Assembly: GCF_028206795.1 (NCBI RefSeq)
Contig: NZ_JAQLFJ010000002.1
Span: 124,001 to 188,000, forward strand
Direction: 5' to 3'
DNA: 64,000 nt
Source of the DNA: Collinsella aerofaciens
GTDB lineage: Bacteria > Actinomycetota > Coriobacteriia > Coriobacteriales > Coriobacteriaceae
This document shows, one piece after another, positions 8,765 through 17,920 of this stretch (positions are counted from its first letter, which is position 1; the number at the start of each line of letters is the position of its first letter). The position numbers and the translations under genes were made by a program. The notes below the pieces were generated by a model. It was given only the letters and a program-made list of their open reading frames with translations. It was not told the DNA's origin and ran no database searches.

Positions 8765-9682
8765 TTAATTGGACTCGCCCACCAGGGCGCGGCAGAAATC
8801 TTTGGCATTGAACTCCTGCAGGTCATCGACCTGCTCGCCCACGCCCACGCGCAGGATCGGGAGCTTGAGCTTCTCGGCCACGGCCATGGCGATACCGCCC
8901 TTAGCCGTGCCGTCGAGCTTAGTCATGATAATACCGTCCAAGCCCAGTGCCTCGTTAAACTCGAGCGCCTGGTTCAGACCGTTCTGGCCGGTGGCGGCAT
9001 CGATCACGAGCACGACTGAGACGGGCATGGGGCCGGCGGCCATATTGGCGGCGCGCTTACGCGTCACGTTAACCACCTTGGCAAGCTCGCGCATGAGCTC
9101 GGGGCTCGTGTGCAGACGACCGGCAGTGTCGATAAGCACCAGGTCGCTGCCGCGCTTGTCGGCCTCGTCGAGCACGTCGTAGCAAACACTTGCCGGGTCG
9201 GAGCCGCGTTCGCGCTTGATGACGGGGACGCCAGCGCGCTGGCCCCACACATCGAGCTGCTCGATGGCGGCGGCGCGGAACGTATCGGCAGAGCCGATCA
9301 CGACATTCTTGCCGCGGGCGGCCATGGCGCTCGCGATCTTACCGACCGTCGTGGTCTTGCCGGCACCGTTAATGCCCACAAACAGCACGCAGCTCGGCGT
9401 ATCGGAGAACGGATCGCGCTCGGTGGGCACAAAGTGCTGCTCAAGCTGCTCGGCCAGGGCGCGACGGAGTTGCGGGGCGGTCTTGAGGTTCTTCTTGGCC
9501 GCGGCATCGCGCAGGTCATCGGAGACCTTGATGGCGACCTCGGCGCCCATGTCACCCATGACGAGGGTGTCCTCCAGGTCCTCCCAAAAATCCTCGTCGA
9601 CCTCGCCGCCAAAGTAAAAGACCTCGTTGAGGGCCTCGCGACTGCGCTCAAGTCCGCGCGAGAGAGCATCGAAGAATCCCAT
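8765..9682 (-). CDS. ftsY: Signal recognition particle receptor FtsY
   Basis: GTPase that receives Ffh-ribosome complexes at the membrane. 305 residues with NG domains: P-loop GINGAGKTTTVGKIA near residue 104, GSADTFRAAAIEQL, LIDTAGRLHT and TKLDGTAKGG. It lacks the long acidic N-terminal A domain of E. coli FtsY; the short start has an amphipathic look instead, as in many Gram-positives. The start ATG overlaps the smc stop as TAATG, so translation is coupled. Confidence 0.96.
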   Translation of the reverse strand: MGFFDALSRGLERSREALNEVFYFGGEVDEDFWEDLEDTLVMGDMGAEVAIKVSDDLRDAAAKKNLKTAPQLRRALAEQLEQHFVPTERDPFSDTPSCVLFVGINGAGKTTTVGKIASAMAARGKNVVIGSADTFRAAAIEQLDVWGQRAGVPVIKRERGSDPASVCYDVLDEADKRGSDLVLIDTAGRLHTSPELMRELAKVVNVTRKRAANMAAGPMPVSVVLVIDAATGQNGLNQALEFNEALGLDGIIMTKLDGTAKGGIAMAVAEKLKLPILRVGVGEQVDDLQEFNAKDFCRALVGESN

Positions 9683-12600
9683 TATGCATTCACGACCTTT
9701 CCGGTTTCGCGATCGAGTTTTTGCGAGACGACGCGACTGACGCCGTCGGCTTGCATCGAGACGCCATAGAGGACGTCAGCGTCCTCCATAGTACGGCGCT
9801 GATGCGAAATGACCAAGAGCTGCGTATCGGAACGCAACACATCGAGCGCGCCGATGAGCTTGGACAGGTTGGCGTCATCGAGTGCCGCCTCGACCTCGTC
9901 CAGCACATAGAACGGCACCGTGCGCGTGCGGTACACGGCAAAGAGCAGGGCGAGCGCCGTCAGGCTCTTCTCGCCGCCCGACATGAGCATCATCTTGGTG
10001 ATGCGCTTGCCGCGCGGCTGCGCCACGACCTCGATACCCGTCTCGGCAGGATGCTCGGGATCGGTCATCTCCAGATGAGCCTGACCGCCCGGGAAGAGCA
10101 TAGCGAAGATCTCGCGGAAGTTCGCATCAACCTTCTCAAACGTCACCAGGAAGGCCTTCCGCATCTTGCGATCAATGGCCACCGTGATCTTGGTGAGCGC
10201 CTTGCGCGCGCTCTCCAGATCGGCCAGCTGCTCCTCGATGTAATCGGCGCGGCGCTTGAGCTGCTCGTACTCCTCCATGGCAACCTGGTTCACAGGGCCC
10301 AGGTTGTTGATCTGACGCACGAGCTGGTTGAGTTCGCGCTCGGCGGCATCGCGGTCCGTGGGCGCCGGAAGCATGAGCGCTTCCTCGAGTACCGTGGTGC
10401 CATCGGCGGTAATGGCCTTAATGGCGGCCTCTACCTGCACCTCGAGCTTGCCACGCGCGACCTTGAACTCGTTTTGCGTGGCGGAGGCGGTATCGACCCG
10501 CTCCTTAGCGCGGGAGACCTCGGCCTTGGCATCCTCGATGGTCTTCTTGAGCGAAGCGGAGTCCGCCTCCTCCAGAGAGGCCTGGTCACGCAGGCGCGCT
10601 GCCCAATCCGACACGCGTTCCAACAGGGCAGAATAGCGTTCGTGCATGGGATCGACGCGCAGGCGCAGCAGCTCGAGCGAGCGCGAAGCCTGGCGTGTTC
10701 CGCGGATACGACGGTCGATGCCCTCAAGACGATGCTCCAAGTCGGGCACACGGCCCTTCAGCGAACGCAGGCGTTCGCTCGTCTGGGCTAGGCGAACCTT
10801 GGCGTCGGCGAGCTTGCCGGCAGCCTCGGAATCGTCACGGCGAACGCGGTCGAGTTCGTCGTTAGCCTCGGCAATCTGCAAGCCCAGATCGCTTGCATGC
10901 GCACGGGCCTCGTCACGCGAACGGGTGAGCTCGTCCACGCGCGGGCGCGCAGAGCGAACGGCCTCGGAGGCCTGCTCGCGGCGCTTGGAGATGCGCACGC
11001 GCTCGACCTCGGCATTGTTGGCGCTTTGCTCCAAGCGGCCGATCTCGGAGAGCAGCGAGCGGCGCTCGCCCTCAAGACGGGCGATCTCGCCGGCGGCATC
11101 GCCCTCGGCGGCACGCGCTTCCTCAACGGCCGCATTGGCCTCAACGACCTGGCCTGACACATGTTCAAACACAGCGGCCAAATCGGGCTCCAGGCCCTCT
11201 AACTCGCGAATACGACGCTTGCGCTCCAAGGCACCCGACGCCTCGCCGGCATCGAGGCCCACACGCACCAGGCCGCCACAGCTTACGCGGGCGCCATCGG
11301 GAGTCACATAGGTCACACCGTCAACGACAGGCGCCGACAGCGCGGCAGCCAAGTCATCGACCACGTAATAGCCGCCGAGCAGCGCCTCGACGACGGGTCC
11401 GTACCCTGCGCGAACGGACAGACGATCAACCAGACGGGTACCGGCAGCGCCCTCAGCGGCGGTAGAGCCGCTCACGCCGCGCGCCACCAGCAGCGCCTCG
11501 CCCGAGGCCTTCTTCTGGTCCAGAGCGGCACGACCGGCACGCTCAAGCGAGGACGTATCGTCAAACAGCAGCGCATCGATATCGCCGGCGAGCAATTGCT
11601 CAACCAAGCCCTCAAGCTCGCGCGGGGCCTCGAGCACGTCGCCCAGACGACCAGAGACATCATCACCCAGCGCACCCACCAGACGGCTCACCAGCGGCGA
11701 GCTGTCGGCCATGCGGGCATCGAGTTTCTTTTGGCTGGCAAGCTCCGAGCGCACCTCGGATAACTTGTTGCGCGCCTCGCTCTCGCGGGCACGCAGGTCC
11801 TTCAGGGCCGCGCGTGCGGTCTCGGTGGCCTCACGCGCATCGACCTGAGCCTGGCGCGCTTCCTCAAGAGCGCCCTCAAGCTCCTCGGCGCGGTCGCGAC
11901 GGCTCTCGAGCGAAGCCGTGACCTCCTCGAGCTGTTCATCGATCTGCTCCAGGCGCGAAGCATACATGTTGTCCTCGACCTCGGCATTGCTCAGCGAGTC
12001 CTTCACCTTGGCGAGCTCGAGCGCGGCGTTATCGGCTACGCGCTGCACATCGCGTTGCTCACGCGTAAGCTGCGAAATCTGATTGTCGAGCGCCACGCGC
12101 CGCTCGTGGAGCTCGGCGGCGGCAGGACCAGCGGCGTCAACGTCCTCCTGGGCCTGCATGTGCGCACCGGTCACTTCCTCAAGCTGCGCACGCGCGTCCT
12201 CGAGCTCCTCGACCACGCGACGTCGCTGATGCTCGGAGCTCGAAATCTGCCCGCGCATGTCAGACAGGCGCGACACCATGTTGTGGCCCTTTTCCTCGAG
12301 CAGGCGCATGTCGGAGTTAATGCGGCCGACCACATCTTGCATATGACGGCGCTGCTCGCCCAGGTCGCCCACAAACAGGCCCTTTTCCTCGAGCATGACC
12401 TGAAGCTTCTCGAGCTCGCGCTCCTTTTCGCCCAAGCGGTACTGCGCAAGCTCCAGCTCGGCGGCACCTTCCTTGGAACGGCTCTCCAAGTCATTCCACT
12501 GCGACTGCAGCGAACGCAGCTCGTCGACGGCTAGCATCTGCGTAAGCTCGTTCGCGCGCGAGGACAGCTCTTTGTACTTGCGCGCGCGATCGACCTGACG

Positions 12601-13218
12601 CTCCAACGGTCGCAGCTGACGGGCGATTTCCTTATTGATGTCGCGGGCACGCGTCAGGTGCTCGTCCATCGACTTAATCTTTTTGAGCGCACGCTCCTTG
12701 CGGCGCTTGTGCTTGGAGATGCCGGCGGCCTCCTCGATGAGGGCACGGCGTTCCTCGGGGCGGCTCTGCAAAATGGCGTCGAGTTTGCCCTGGCTGATGA
12801 TGGAATGCGTATCCTTGCCCAGGCCCGAATCGTGCAGGATGTCCTGAATGTCCATCAGGCGGCACGGACTCGAGTTGATGAGGTACTCGCTTTCACCCGA
12901 GCGATACATGCGACGGGTGATGGCGACCTCGTCAAAATCGACGGGCAGCATATGGTCCGAGTTATCGAGCACCAGCGTGACCTCGGCGACACCCACCGGC
13001 TTGCGCGCTGACGAGCCCGAGAAGATGACGTCCTCCATGGCCTGGCCGCGCAGCTGCTTGGCGCTCTGCTCGCCCAGGACCCACAGAATCGAGTCAGAGA
13101 TGTTCGATTTTCCCGAGCCGTTGGGACCGACGATGACGGTCAGGCCCGGCTCAAACGTCATATGGGCGCGGTCGGCAAACGACTTGAACCCTTTGAGCGT
13201 GAGGGACTTGAGATACAC
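9682..13218 (-). CDS. smc: Chromosome partition protein Smc
   Basis: ATPase of the condensin complex that organises and segregates the chromosome. 1178 residues, the normal bacterial SMC length. N-terminal head has Walker A VGPNGSGKSNISD near residue 32. Two long coiled-coil arms flank a hinge at about residues 510-660 (LVSRLVGALGDDVSGRLGDVL ... VDDLAAAL). The C-terminal head has the ABC signature LMSGGEKSLTALALLFA and Walker B YVLDEVEAALDDAN. It follows rnc by 10 bases and ends overlapping ftsY. ScpA/ScpB partners are not in this window. Confidence 0.97.
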   Translation of the reverse strand: MYLKSLTLKGFKSFADRAHMTFEPGLTVIVGPNGSGKSNISDSILWVLGEQSAKQLRGQAMEDVIFSGSSARKPVGVAEVTLVLDNSDHMLPVDFDEVAITRRMYRSGESEYLINSSPCRLMDIQDILHDSGLGKDTHSIISQGKLDAILQSRPEERRALIEEAAGISKHKRRKERALKKIKSMDEHLTRARDINKEIARQLRPLERQVDRARKYKELSSRANELTQMLAVDELRSLQSQWNDLESRSKEGAAELELAQYRLGEKERELEKLQVMLEEKGLFVGDLGEQRRHMQDVVGRINSDMRLLEEKGHNMVSRLSDMRGQISSSEHQRRRVVEELEDARAQLEEVTGAHMQAQEDVDAAGPAAAELHERRVALDNQISQLTREQRDVQRVADNAALELAKVKDSLSNAEVEDNMYASRLEQIDEQLEEVTASLESRRDRAEELEGALEEARQAQVDAREATETARAALKDLRARESEARNKLSEVRSELASQKKLDARMADSSPLVSRLVGALGDDVSGRLGDVLEAPRELEGLVEQLLAGDIDALLFDDTSSLERAGRAALDQKKASGEALLVARGVSGSTAAEGAAGTRLVDRLSVRAGYGPVVEALLGGYYVVDDLAAALSAPVVDGVTYVTPDGARVSCGGLVRVGLDAGEASGALERKRRIRELEGLEPDLAAVFEHVSGQVVEANAAVEEARAAEGDAAGEIARLEGERRSLLSEIGRLEQSANNAEVERVRISKRREQASEAVRSARPRVDELTRSRDEARAHASDLGLQIAEANDELDRVRRDDSEAAGKLADAKVRLAQTSERLRSLKGRVPDLEHRLEGIDRRIRGTRQASRSLELLRLRVDPMHERYSALLERVSDWAARLRDQASLEEADSASLKKTIEDAKAEVSRAKERVDTASATQNEFKVARGKLEVQVEAAIKAITADGTTVLEEALMLPAPTDRDAAERELNQLVRQINNLGPVNQVAMEEYEQLKRRADYIEEQLADLESARKALTKITVAIDRKMRKAFLVTFEKVDANFREIFAMLFPGGQAHLEMTDPEHPAETGIEVVAQPRGKRITKMMLMSGGEKSLTALALLFAVYRTRTVPFYVLDEVEAALDDANLSKLIGALDVLRSDTQLLVISHQRRTMEDADVLYGVSMQADGVSRVVSQKLDRETGKVVNA

Positions 13219-13228
13219 GGTTCCTCGC

Positions 13229-13954
13229 TTACACGTGCTTCTTGTTCAGAATCACGCCGTTGGTGGTGTAACCCATGCGGTCGAGCGCTTCGAGCGCGGC
13301 GGCTCCCTCGGCTTCCTTCTTTGAGGAGCCGGAGCCGCGACCCTGGCGAATACCATCGATCAAAACCACGGCGGTAAAGGTGGGCGCATGTGCCGGGCCC
13401 TCGGAGCCAACGAGCTTGTACGCCGGGGATTCGTGACCGTCGGCTTGCACGCACTCCTGCAAAAACGACTTGGGGTTCGCAGGATGCTCGGCACGCTCGG
13501 AAGCCAAATGCGGCTTAAGCGTACGGTGAATGAACTCTGCCGCGGCATCCCAGCCGGCATCCAGGTACAGCGCGCCCACGAGCGACTCATAGACGTTCTC
13601 GAGGGCCGAATGCAGGCCGCGCGCACCGGTACCGGTCTCGGAGGCACCAAAGATGATGATGTCGTCGATGCCCAGCTCGTGAGAAACCTCGGACAGCGTA
13701 GCGCCCGAGACAAGCGACACCTTCAGGCGCGTGAGCTTGCCCTCGTCAAACTCCGGATAGGACTCAAACAGGGAGCGTGCGACCACAGCGCCCAAAATGG
13801 AATCGCCCAAGAACTCAAGGCGCTCATAGCTGGCAGAAACCGGCTGGCCCTCGACTGCCGAGGGATGCGTAAGGGCCGCGCGCAGCAGCACCTTATTATT
13901 GAACTCGTGGCCCAGAATTTCCTGGGCACGCGTAAGTCGTTCAGACAAAGCCAA
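13229..13954 (-). CDS. rnc: Ribonuclease III
   Basis: Double-strand-specific endoribonuclease for rRNA maturation and mRNA decay. 241 residues: the catalytic domain has the signature RLEFLGDSILGAVVA near residue 44 and the second acidic site ENVYESLVGALYLD near 118-131. A C-terminal dsRNA-binding domain (about 155-225) includes PKSFLQECVQ and GSSKKEAEGAAALEAL. The gene order acpP-rnc-smc-ftsY-ffh is a widely conserved bacterial cluster. Confidence 0.96.
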   Translation of the reverse strand: MALSERLTRAQEILGHEFNNKVLLRAALTHPSAVEGQPVSASYERLEFLGDSILGAVVARSLFESYPEFDEGKLTRLKVSLVSGATLSEVSHELGIDDIIIFGASETGTGARGLHSALENVYESLVGALYLDAGWDAAAEFIHRTLKPHLASERAEHPANPKSFLQECVQADGHESPAYKLVGSEGPAHAPTFTAVVLIDGIRQGRGSGSSKKEAEGAAALEALDRMGYTTNGVILNKKHV

Positions 13955-13957
13955 GAC

Positions 13958-14200
13958 CTAGGCCTCCCTGGCATTTTCGATCGCGTCGACGGCGTCGGCG
14001 ACAGAGTTGAGCGAGAGCAGAGTCTCGTCATCGATCTCGAGGTTGAACTCGTCCTCGATAGCCGTAACCAGCTGCAGGCGCTCGAGCGAGTTGGCATCGA
14101 GGTCGTCAAAGGTGGTCTCATCGCTAATTTCGGCAACATCGACGCCCAGAACGTCAGCAGCGACCTCGGCGATCTTGTCGAAGATTTCGGAGCGGTCCAT
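13958..14200 (-). CDS. acpP: Acyl carrier protein
   Basis: Small acidic carrier of growing fatty-acyl chains. 80 residues from ATG 14200, preceded by AGAGGAAG at a good distance; a second ATG 15 bases further up would add five residues (MRGSA). The phosphopantetheine serine lies in LDANSLERLQLV, where the usual DSL triplet reads NSL, a mild departure from the consensus. It lies between plsX and rnc, and a perfect 22-bp palindrome sits just upstream. Confidence 0.93.
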   Translation of the reverse strand: MDRSEIFDKIAEVAADVLGVDVAEISDETTFDDLDANSLERLQLVTAIEDEFNLEIDDETLLSLNSVADAVDAIENAREA

Positions 14201-14236
14201 AGCGCTTCCTCTCATAGTGCATGAATACCAAAAGAA

Positions 14237-14258
14237 TGGTACCGCCCGGGCGGTACCA
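14237..14258. promoter_or_regulatory. Perfect 22-bp palindrome upstream of acpP
   Basis: TGGTACCGCCCGGGCGGTAC plus CA reads the same on both strands with no spacer. It lies in the 114-base gap between plsX and acpP. Lack of a loop and T-run argues against a terminator; an operator for a lipid-synthesis regulator or an RNA processing stem are possible readings. Confidence 0.5.
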
Positions 14259-14314
14259 AGACACGGTTCTGATTCTACCCCACGAAGCACGCCCCGAGGC
14301 GCATAACGCCGGTG

Positions 14315-15334
14315 TTATAAAACGATACCGTCCATGGAGTTGGCGACGTTCTCGACCAGCCCGGCGCGCACGGCTTCGGCCGCCGCGAGCGTACCGTTTT
14401 TAACAGCCTCGACCGAGGTGGCGCCATGGCCGATCAAGACCACGCCGCGCAGGCCCAAAAGAATCGCGCCGCCCTTGGCGTCGCCCGATAGCTTGGCCTT
14501 TATCTCGCGCATCTGCTTTTTAATGAGCAGCGCGGCGATCTTGGTGCCAAGCGAAGACATAAAGGCACCCTTGAGTTCCTGCAGCAAAAACTTGGCAGCG
14601 CCCTCGGTGGCCTTGAGCGCAATATTGCCCGACATGCCATCGGCAACGACGACATCGAAGTTACCGGAGGTGATGTCCGTTCCCTCGCAGTTACCAACAA
14701 AGCCGGGAACGGCGGCTTTCATGGCCGGGAAGCAGGCCTTGGTAAAGTTGGAGCCCTTCTCGTCCTCGGTGCCGTTAGCAAGCAGGCCCACGCGGGGATG
14801 CTCGATGCCCAGGACGACGCGAGCATAGGCGCTACCCATCTGAGCAAAACGCACCATGTCATCGACCTCGACATCGGGGTTGGCGCCCATATCGCACAGC
14901 ACCGTCAGACCGCCGGCGCGATTGGGCAGCGCATTGGTCAGACAGGGACGCACCGGCTGCTTCTTACCTTCGGCCATATATCTAAACGGCGTGACGTAGG
15001 CGGTCGCAGCGGCGGTCATGGCGCCGGTGGAGCCGGCGGAGAAAAACGCGTCCGCATTTCCCTTCTTGATGGCGCGGCACGACAGCACGATCGAAGACTT
15101 GCGTTTGGTCATCACGGCGCGAATGGGATCGTCATCCATGGCGATAACGTCGGGTGCCTCAAGGGCCTCAACACGTGCGTGGGAAGCAGCAAAGGGATTG
15201 ACGATTTCGGCGGGGCCAGCTGCCAAGACCTCGATATCGGGATCGGCGGCAAGTGCAGCCTCGATACCATCGAGAACGACCTGAGGTTTCTCGTCTCCAC
15301 CCACAACGTCTACACAAACGCGAACGTTACTCAT
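14315..15334 (-). CDS. plsX: Phosphate acyltransferase PlsX
   Basis: Makes acyl-phosphate from acyl-ACP for phospholipid synthesis. 339 residues with the family pattern: N-terminal VCVDVVGGDEKPQVVLDG, DPIRAVMTKRKSSIV, FFSAGSTGAMTAAAT, LCDMGANPDVEV, GNCEGTDITSGNFDVVVADGMSGNIALK and GVVLIGHGATS. ATG 15334 (MSNVRV) has AAGGAG 7 bases upstream; the ATG two codons earlier is too close to it. The N-terminal motif reads DVVGGD rather than the common DAMGGD. It sits in the usual rpmF-plsX-acpP neighbourhood. Confidence 0.95.
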   Translation of the reverse strand: MSNVRVCVDVVGGDEKPQVVLDGIEAALAADPDIEVLAAGPAEIVNPFAASHARVEALEAPDVIAMDDDPIRAVMTKRKSSIVLSCRAIKKGNADAFFSAGSTGAMTAAATAYVTPFRYMAEGKKQPVRPCLTNALPNRAGGLTVLCDMGANPDVEVDDMVRFAQMGSAYARVVLGIEHPRVGLLANGTEDEKGSNFTKACFPAMKAAVPGFVGNCEGTDITSGNFDVVVADGMSGNIALKATEGAAKFLLQELKGAFMSSLGTKIAALLIKKQMREIKAKLSGDAKGGAILLGLRGVVLIGHGATSVEAVKNGTLAAAEAVRAGLVENVANSMDGIVL

Positions 15335-15351
15335 ATACATGCTCCTTATAC

Positions 15352-15380
15352 AAAAATGGCCGACTCATTGAGCCGGCCAT
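15352..15380 (-). terminator. Terminator between rpmF and plsX
   Basis: A stem of about 12 bp with one mismatch (ATGGCCGGCTCA / TGAGTCGGCCAT on the minus strand) is followed by TTTTTGTAT, which runs directly into the plsX ribosome site. It should end or attenuate the rpmF transcript before plsX. Confidence 0.75.
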
Positions 15381-15421
15381 TGAGGTTCCATTTGGAACGG
15401 CATCGCATCCAGAGTATACCG

Positions 15422-15601
15422 TTACTCGGTAACGATAACCTCGCGGTCCTTGTAGAAACCGCAGCTGGGGCACACGTGGTGCGGAAGCTTGACAGCGCCG
15501 CAACGGGGGCACGTGGACTGAGCCGCAGCCGAGATCTTCATGTTGGCGGAACGACGGGTGTGAGTGCGGATACGACCCTGCTTTTGTTTAGGTACGGGCA
15601 T
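15422..15601 (-). CDS. rpmF: 50S ribosomal protein L32
   Basis: 59-residue large-subunit protein. It starts MPVPKQKQGRIRTHTRRSAN and carries a zinc-ribbon of two CxxC pairs (CPRC near residue 31 and CPSC near 44), so it is the zinc-binding form of L32. It ends KDREVIVTE and is preceded by AAGGTCACT. It follows the DUF177 gene as in most bacteria, with a terminator after it. Confidence 0.96.
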   Translation of the reverse strand: MPVPKQKQGRIRTHTRRSANMKISAAAQSTCPRCGAVKLPHHVCPSCGFYKDREVIVTE

Positions 15602-15665
15602 AGTGACCTTCCTTATGAACTATCCAGTGTGGCGATTACGCGCAAGTAGCGATACTACCACAGTT

Positions 15666-16220
15666 TTACTCATCGAGCTTGAGATTCTTCAATGCTGCAA
15701 ATGGATTTTCCGTGGCAGCGGCCCATTCCGCCTCTGCCTGGGCGGCGCAATCGCATTGCTCGACGTTGAGATTGCAACCGCAAGTGGGGCACAGACCACG
15801 GCAATCGGGCTTGCAGAGCACTACAAACGGCGTGTCCATAACGACCGCGTCATTGATGGGCTCACCCAGATCGACTAGACGGTCCTCACCCAGGAACTCG
15901 TAGCCGTCCTCGTAGGCCTCGGGATCCTCGGGCTCCTCAAAGAGGTAGAACTCCTCGATCTCGCCGGCGATATCAAACGAGGCGGGCTCCAGGCAACGGT
16001 CGCACTCGCCGGTGGCGTGCGCGCGGACCATGCCCGTGAGCAAGACACCGGTACCGGCATTGGTAAAGACAACGTCGTAGTCGATGCCGTCCTGAAGCTG
16101 GTACTCCTTCTCGCCCACCGTGTAGGTGGCGACATCGACCTTACCGGTCAGCGGATACGAATCTCCAGGAAACTCGAGCTGCTCGGAAAGATCGACGGTA
16201 ACGCTCGGGAACTCAGCCAT
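15666..16220 (-). CDS. DUF177 (YceD-like) protein
   Basis: 184 residues of the DUF177/YceD family, found next to rpmF in most bacteria and linked to 23S rRNA or L32 handling. The start ATG 16220 overlaps the upstream stop codon as TAATG, which decides it over an in-frame ATG further up. Cysteine motifs CDRC near residue 79 and CKPDCRGLCPTCGCN near 145 suggest a metal site. The rest is acidic, and no enzyme motif is seen. Confidence 0.92.
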   Translation of the reverse strand: MAEFPSVTVDLSEQLEFPGDSYPLTGKVDVATYTVGEKEYQLQDGIDYDVVFTNAGTGVLLTGMVRAHATGECDRCLEPASFDIAGEIEEFYLFEEPEDPEAYEDGYEFLGEDRLVDLGEPINDAVVMDTPFVVLCKPDCRGLCPTCGCNLNVEQCDCAAQAEAEWAAATENPFAALKNLKLDE

Positions 16221-16717
16221 TACCACTGACCATTCTGTTGGGCGGCACCCTCGTTGAGCTGCTGACGGCAACGGGTAACGGTGCCGGTCAGGCTCTTGAG
16301 GTTCTCCTCCAGGTGCGTAAAGACCTGCTCTGCATAGTCCTCGGCAGCATAACGCGTCTCGCGCTCGTACTGCTGGGCACGATCGCGGATGTCGTCGGCC
16401 TGCTGCTGCGCAAGGCGGACGATTTCCTGCTCACCGGCAATGGTGAGGGCCTGCTGCTGAGCGTCAGCGATGATGGAATCGGCCTGAGCGGCGGCGGAAG
16501 CCATGAGCTCCTCGCGCTCCTTAAGGATACGGCGGGACTTCTGCCACTCCTCGGGATAGCTCATGCGGATCTCGTCGAGGATGTTGAAGAACACGTCGGC
16601 GTCGATGACCTTGAACTGAGCGTTCTTGCCGAAAGGCGGCTTGGCTTCCTCGATCAGCCCTTCGAGCTCATCGACCAAGCTGACGATCCTATCGCCAGGA
16701 AAATTCTCGCCCGGCAT
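16220..16717 (-). CDS. Coiled-coil protein, DivIVA/ATP-synthase-b-like
   Basis: 165-residue, mostly helical protein without membrane segment. Residues about 45-120 form a heptad-rich coiled coil full of Ala, Gln and Glu (SIIADAQQQALTIAGEQEIV, RDRAQQYERETRYA). This resembles DivIVA-type or vacuolar ATPase E-like helices. ATG 16717 (MPGENFPG) has AGGAG upstream at 7 bases. Translation is coupled to the DUF177 gene. Proteins of this kind stand beside rpmF/coaD in Actinobacteria; function is not established. Confidence 0.85.
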   Translation of the reverse strand: MPGENFPGDRIVSLVDELEGLIEEAKPPFGKNAQFKVIDADVFFNILDEIRMSYPEEWQKSRRILKEREELMASAAAQADSIIADAQQQALTIAGEQEIVRLAQQQADDIRDRAQQYERETRYAAEDYAEQVFTHLEENLKSLTGTVTRCRQQLNEGAAQQNGQW

Positions 16718-16785
16718 CCGGTCTCCTTTCATAGGTAACATATCATCGTGCTAGTTTACCACATGCCACCAGGCAATAAGAAACG

Positions 16786-17283
16786 TCACGAAAAGCGATG
16801 TTTGAGCGCTTCGACCACGTTGGGCGGGACAAACGTCGATACGTCACTACCGAGCGAGGCGATCTGGCGAACAACCGAGCTCGAGATATAGCCGTACTGC
16901 GGCGCGCTCATGACAAAGATGGACTCCAGCTCGCTATCCAGGCGATAGTTAAGGTCGGCCTGCTGCAGCTCATACTCAAAGTCGGTCATGGCGCGCAGAC
17001 CCTTGACCACGGCCCCCGCCCCCTGCTCACGAGCGAAGTCGACCAAGAGGCCGGTAAAGGGCAGGACCTCGACGCCGTCGATATCACCGAGCGCCTCGCG
17101 GGCCAGCGCCACGCGCTCATCGAGCATAAACGTGGTGCCCACACCGTTTTTACCCTGCGACTCGGCCACGGCGACGATCACGCTGGGAAAGATGCGGCGG
17201 GCGCGGCGGATCACATCGATATGGCCAAACGTGATGGGATCGAAGGTGCCCGGGACGATCACGCGATTAATAGTGTCACTCAT
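16786..17283 (-). CDS. coaD: Phosphopantetheine adenylyltransferase
   Basis: Joins ATP and 4'-phosphopantetheine to dephospho-CoA, the penultimate CoA step. 165 residues with the nucleotidyltransferase start VPGTFDPITFGHIDVIRRA (T/HxGH site), AVVKGLRAMTDFEYELQ and SSSVVRQIASLG near the end. ATG 17283 overlaps the rsmD stop codon by 8 bases. The rsmD-coaD pair is widely conserved. Confidence 0.96.
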   Translation of the reverse strand: MSDTINRVIVPGTFDPITFGHIDVIRRARRIFPSVIVAVAESQGKNGVGTTFMLDERVALAREALGDIDGVEVLPFTGLLVDFAREQGAGAVVKGLRAMTDFEYELQQADLNYRLDSELESIFVMSAPQYGYISSSVVRQIASLGSDVSTFVPPNVVEALKHRFS

Positions 17284-17920
17284 GGGCGTCCTCCGGGGAT
17301 ACTGCCTCGTCATTTTCGTTAGCATCAGTGCCGCCGTCCTTGCTATCGCCGACCCAACGGAGCAGGTCGACCGAGGTAATGCCGTAGCGCTTCTCACGTA
17401 CAGTCTCAAAGCCTGCCGGATGCGCGCCCGCATCGGCGGCGGCATGCTCAAACAGGGCGTAAGCGCCAGACGCAAGCATACCCTGCTGAGCCAGGTCCTG
17501 CAGCAGCTCCTCGACCGGCTCGGCACCAAAAGCATAGGGCGGGTCGAGCAGGACCAGATCAAAGGGGCCGCCTGGTACACGACCGCGCGAGGCACTCACC
17601 AGCATGTCGCCCGTGACCACGCGCCAACGCGCACGGTCACGGCAGAGCGACTCGATATTCTTGCTAATGAGCCGCGCGGCGTTGCGATCGATCTCAAACG
17701 TCGTGAGCGAGCGGGCCCCACGAGAGAGCATCTCTAACCCTAAGGCGCCGGAGCCGCCAAAGGCGTCCAGCACGCGGACCTCGTCCAGATCGAAGTCGAA
17801 TGCCGACATGACCATAGATGCGCACGCCTCACGCACGCGATCAGTCGTGGGGCGGGTGACATCGCGACCACGGGGCTCCTCGATCTTACGACCGCGCCAT
17901 TCGCCGCCGATGATTCTCAT
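17276..17920 (-). CDS. rsmD: 16S rRNA (guanine-966-N2)-methyltransferase RsmD
   Basis: SAM-dependent methyltransferase acting on 16S rRNA. 214 residues: MRIIGGEWRGRKI start, RPTTDRVREA, the SAM loop VLDAFGGSGALGLEMLSRGA near residue 50 and the catalytic LVLLDPPYAFGAEP near 125. A roughly 30-residue acidic tail after the domain is extra. The start overlaps recG's stop by 4 bases (ATGA). Confidence 0.95.
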   Translation of the reverse strand: MRIIGGEWRGRKIEEPRGRDVTRPTTDRVREACASMVMSAFDFDLDEVRVLDAFGGSGALGLEMLSRGARSLTTFEIDRNAARLISKNIESLCRDRARWRVVTGDMLVSASRGRVPGGPFDLVLLDPPYAFGAEPVEELLQDLAQQGMLASGAYALFEHAAADAGAHPAGFETVREKRYGITSVDLLRWVGDSKDGGTDANENDEAVSPEDAHE

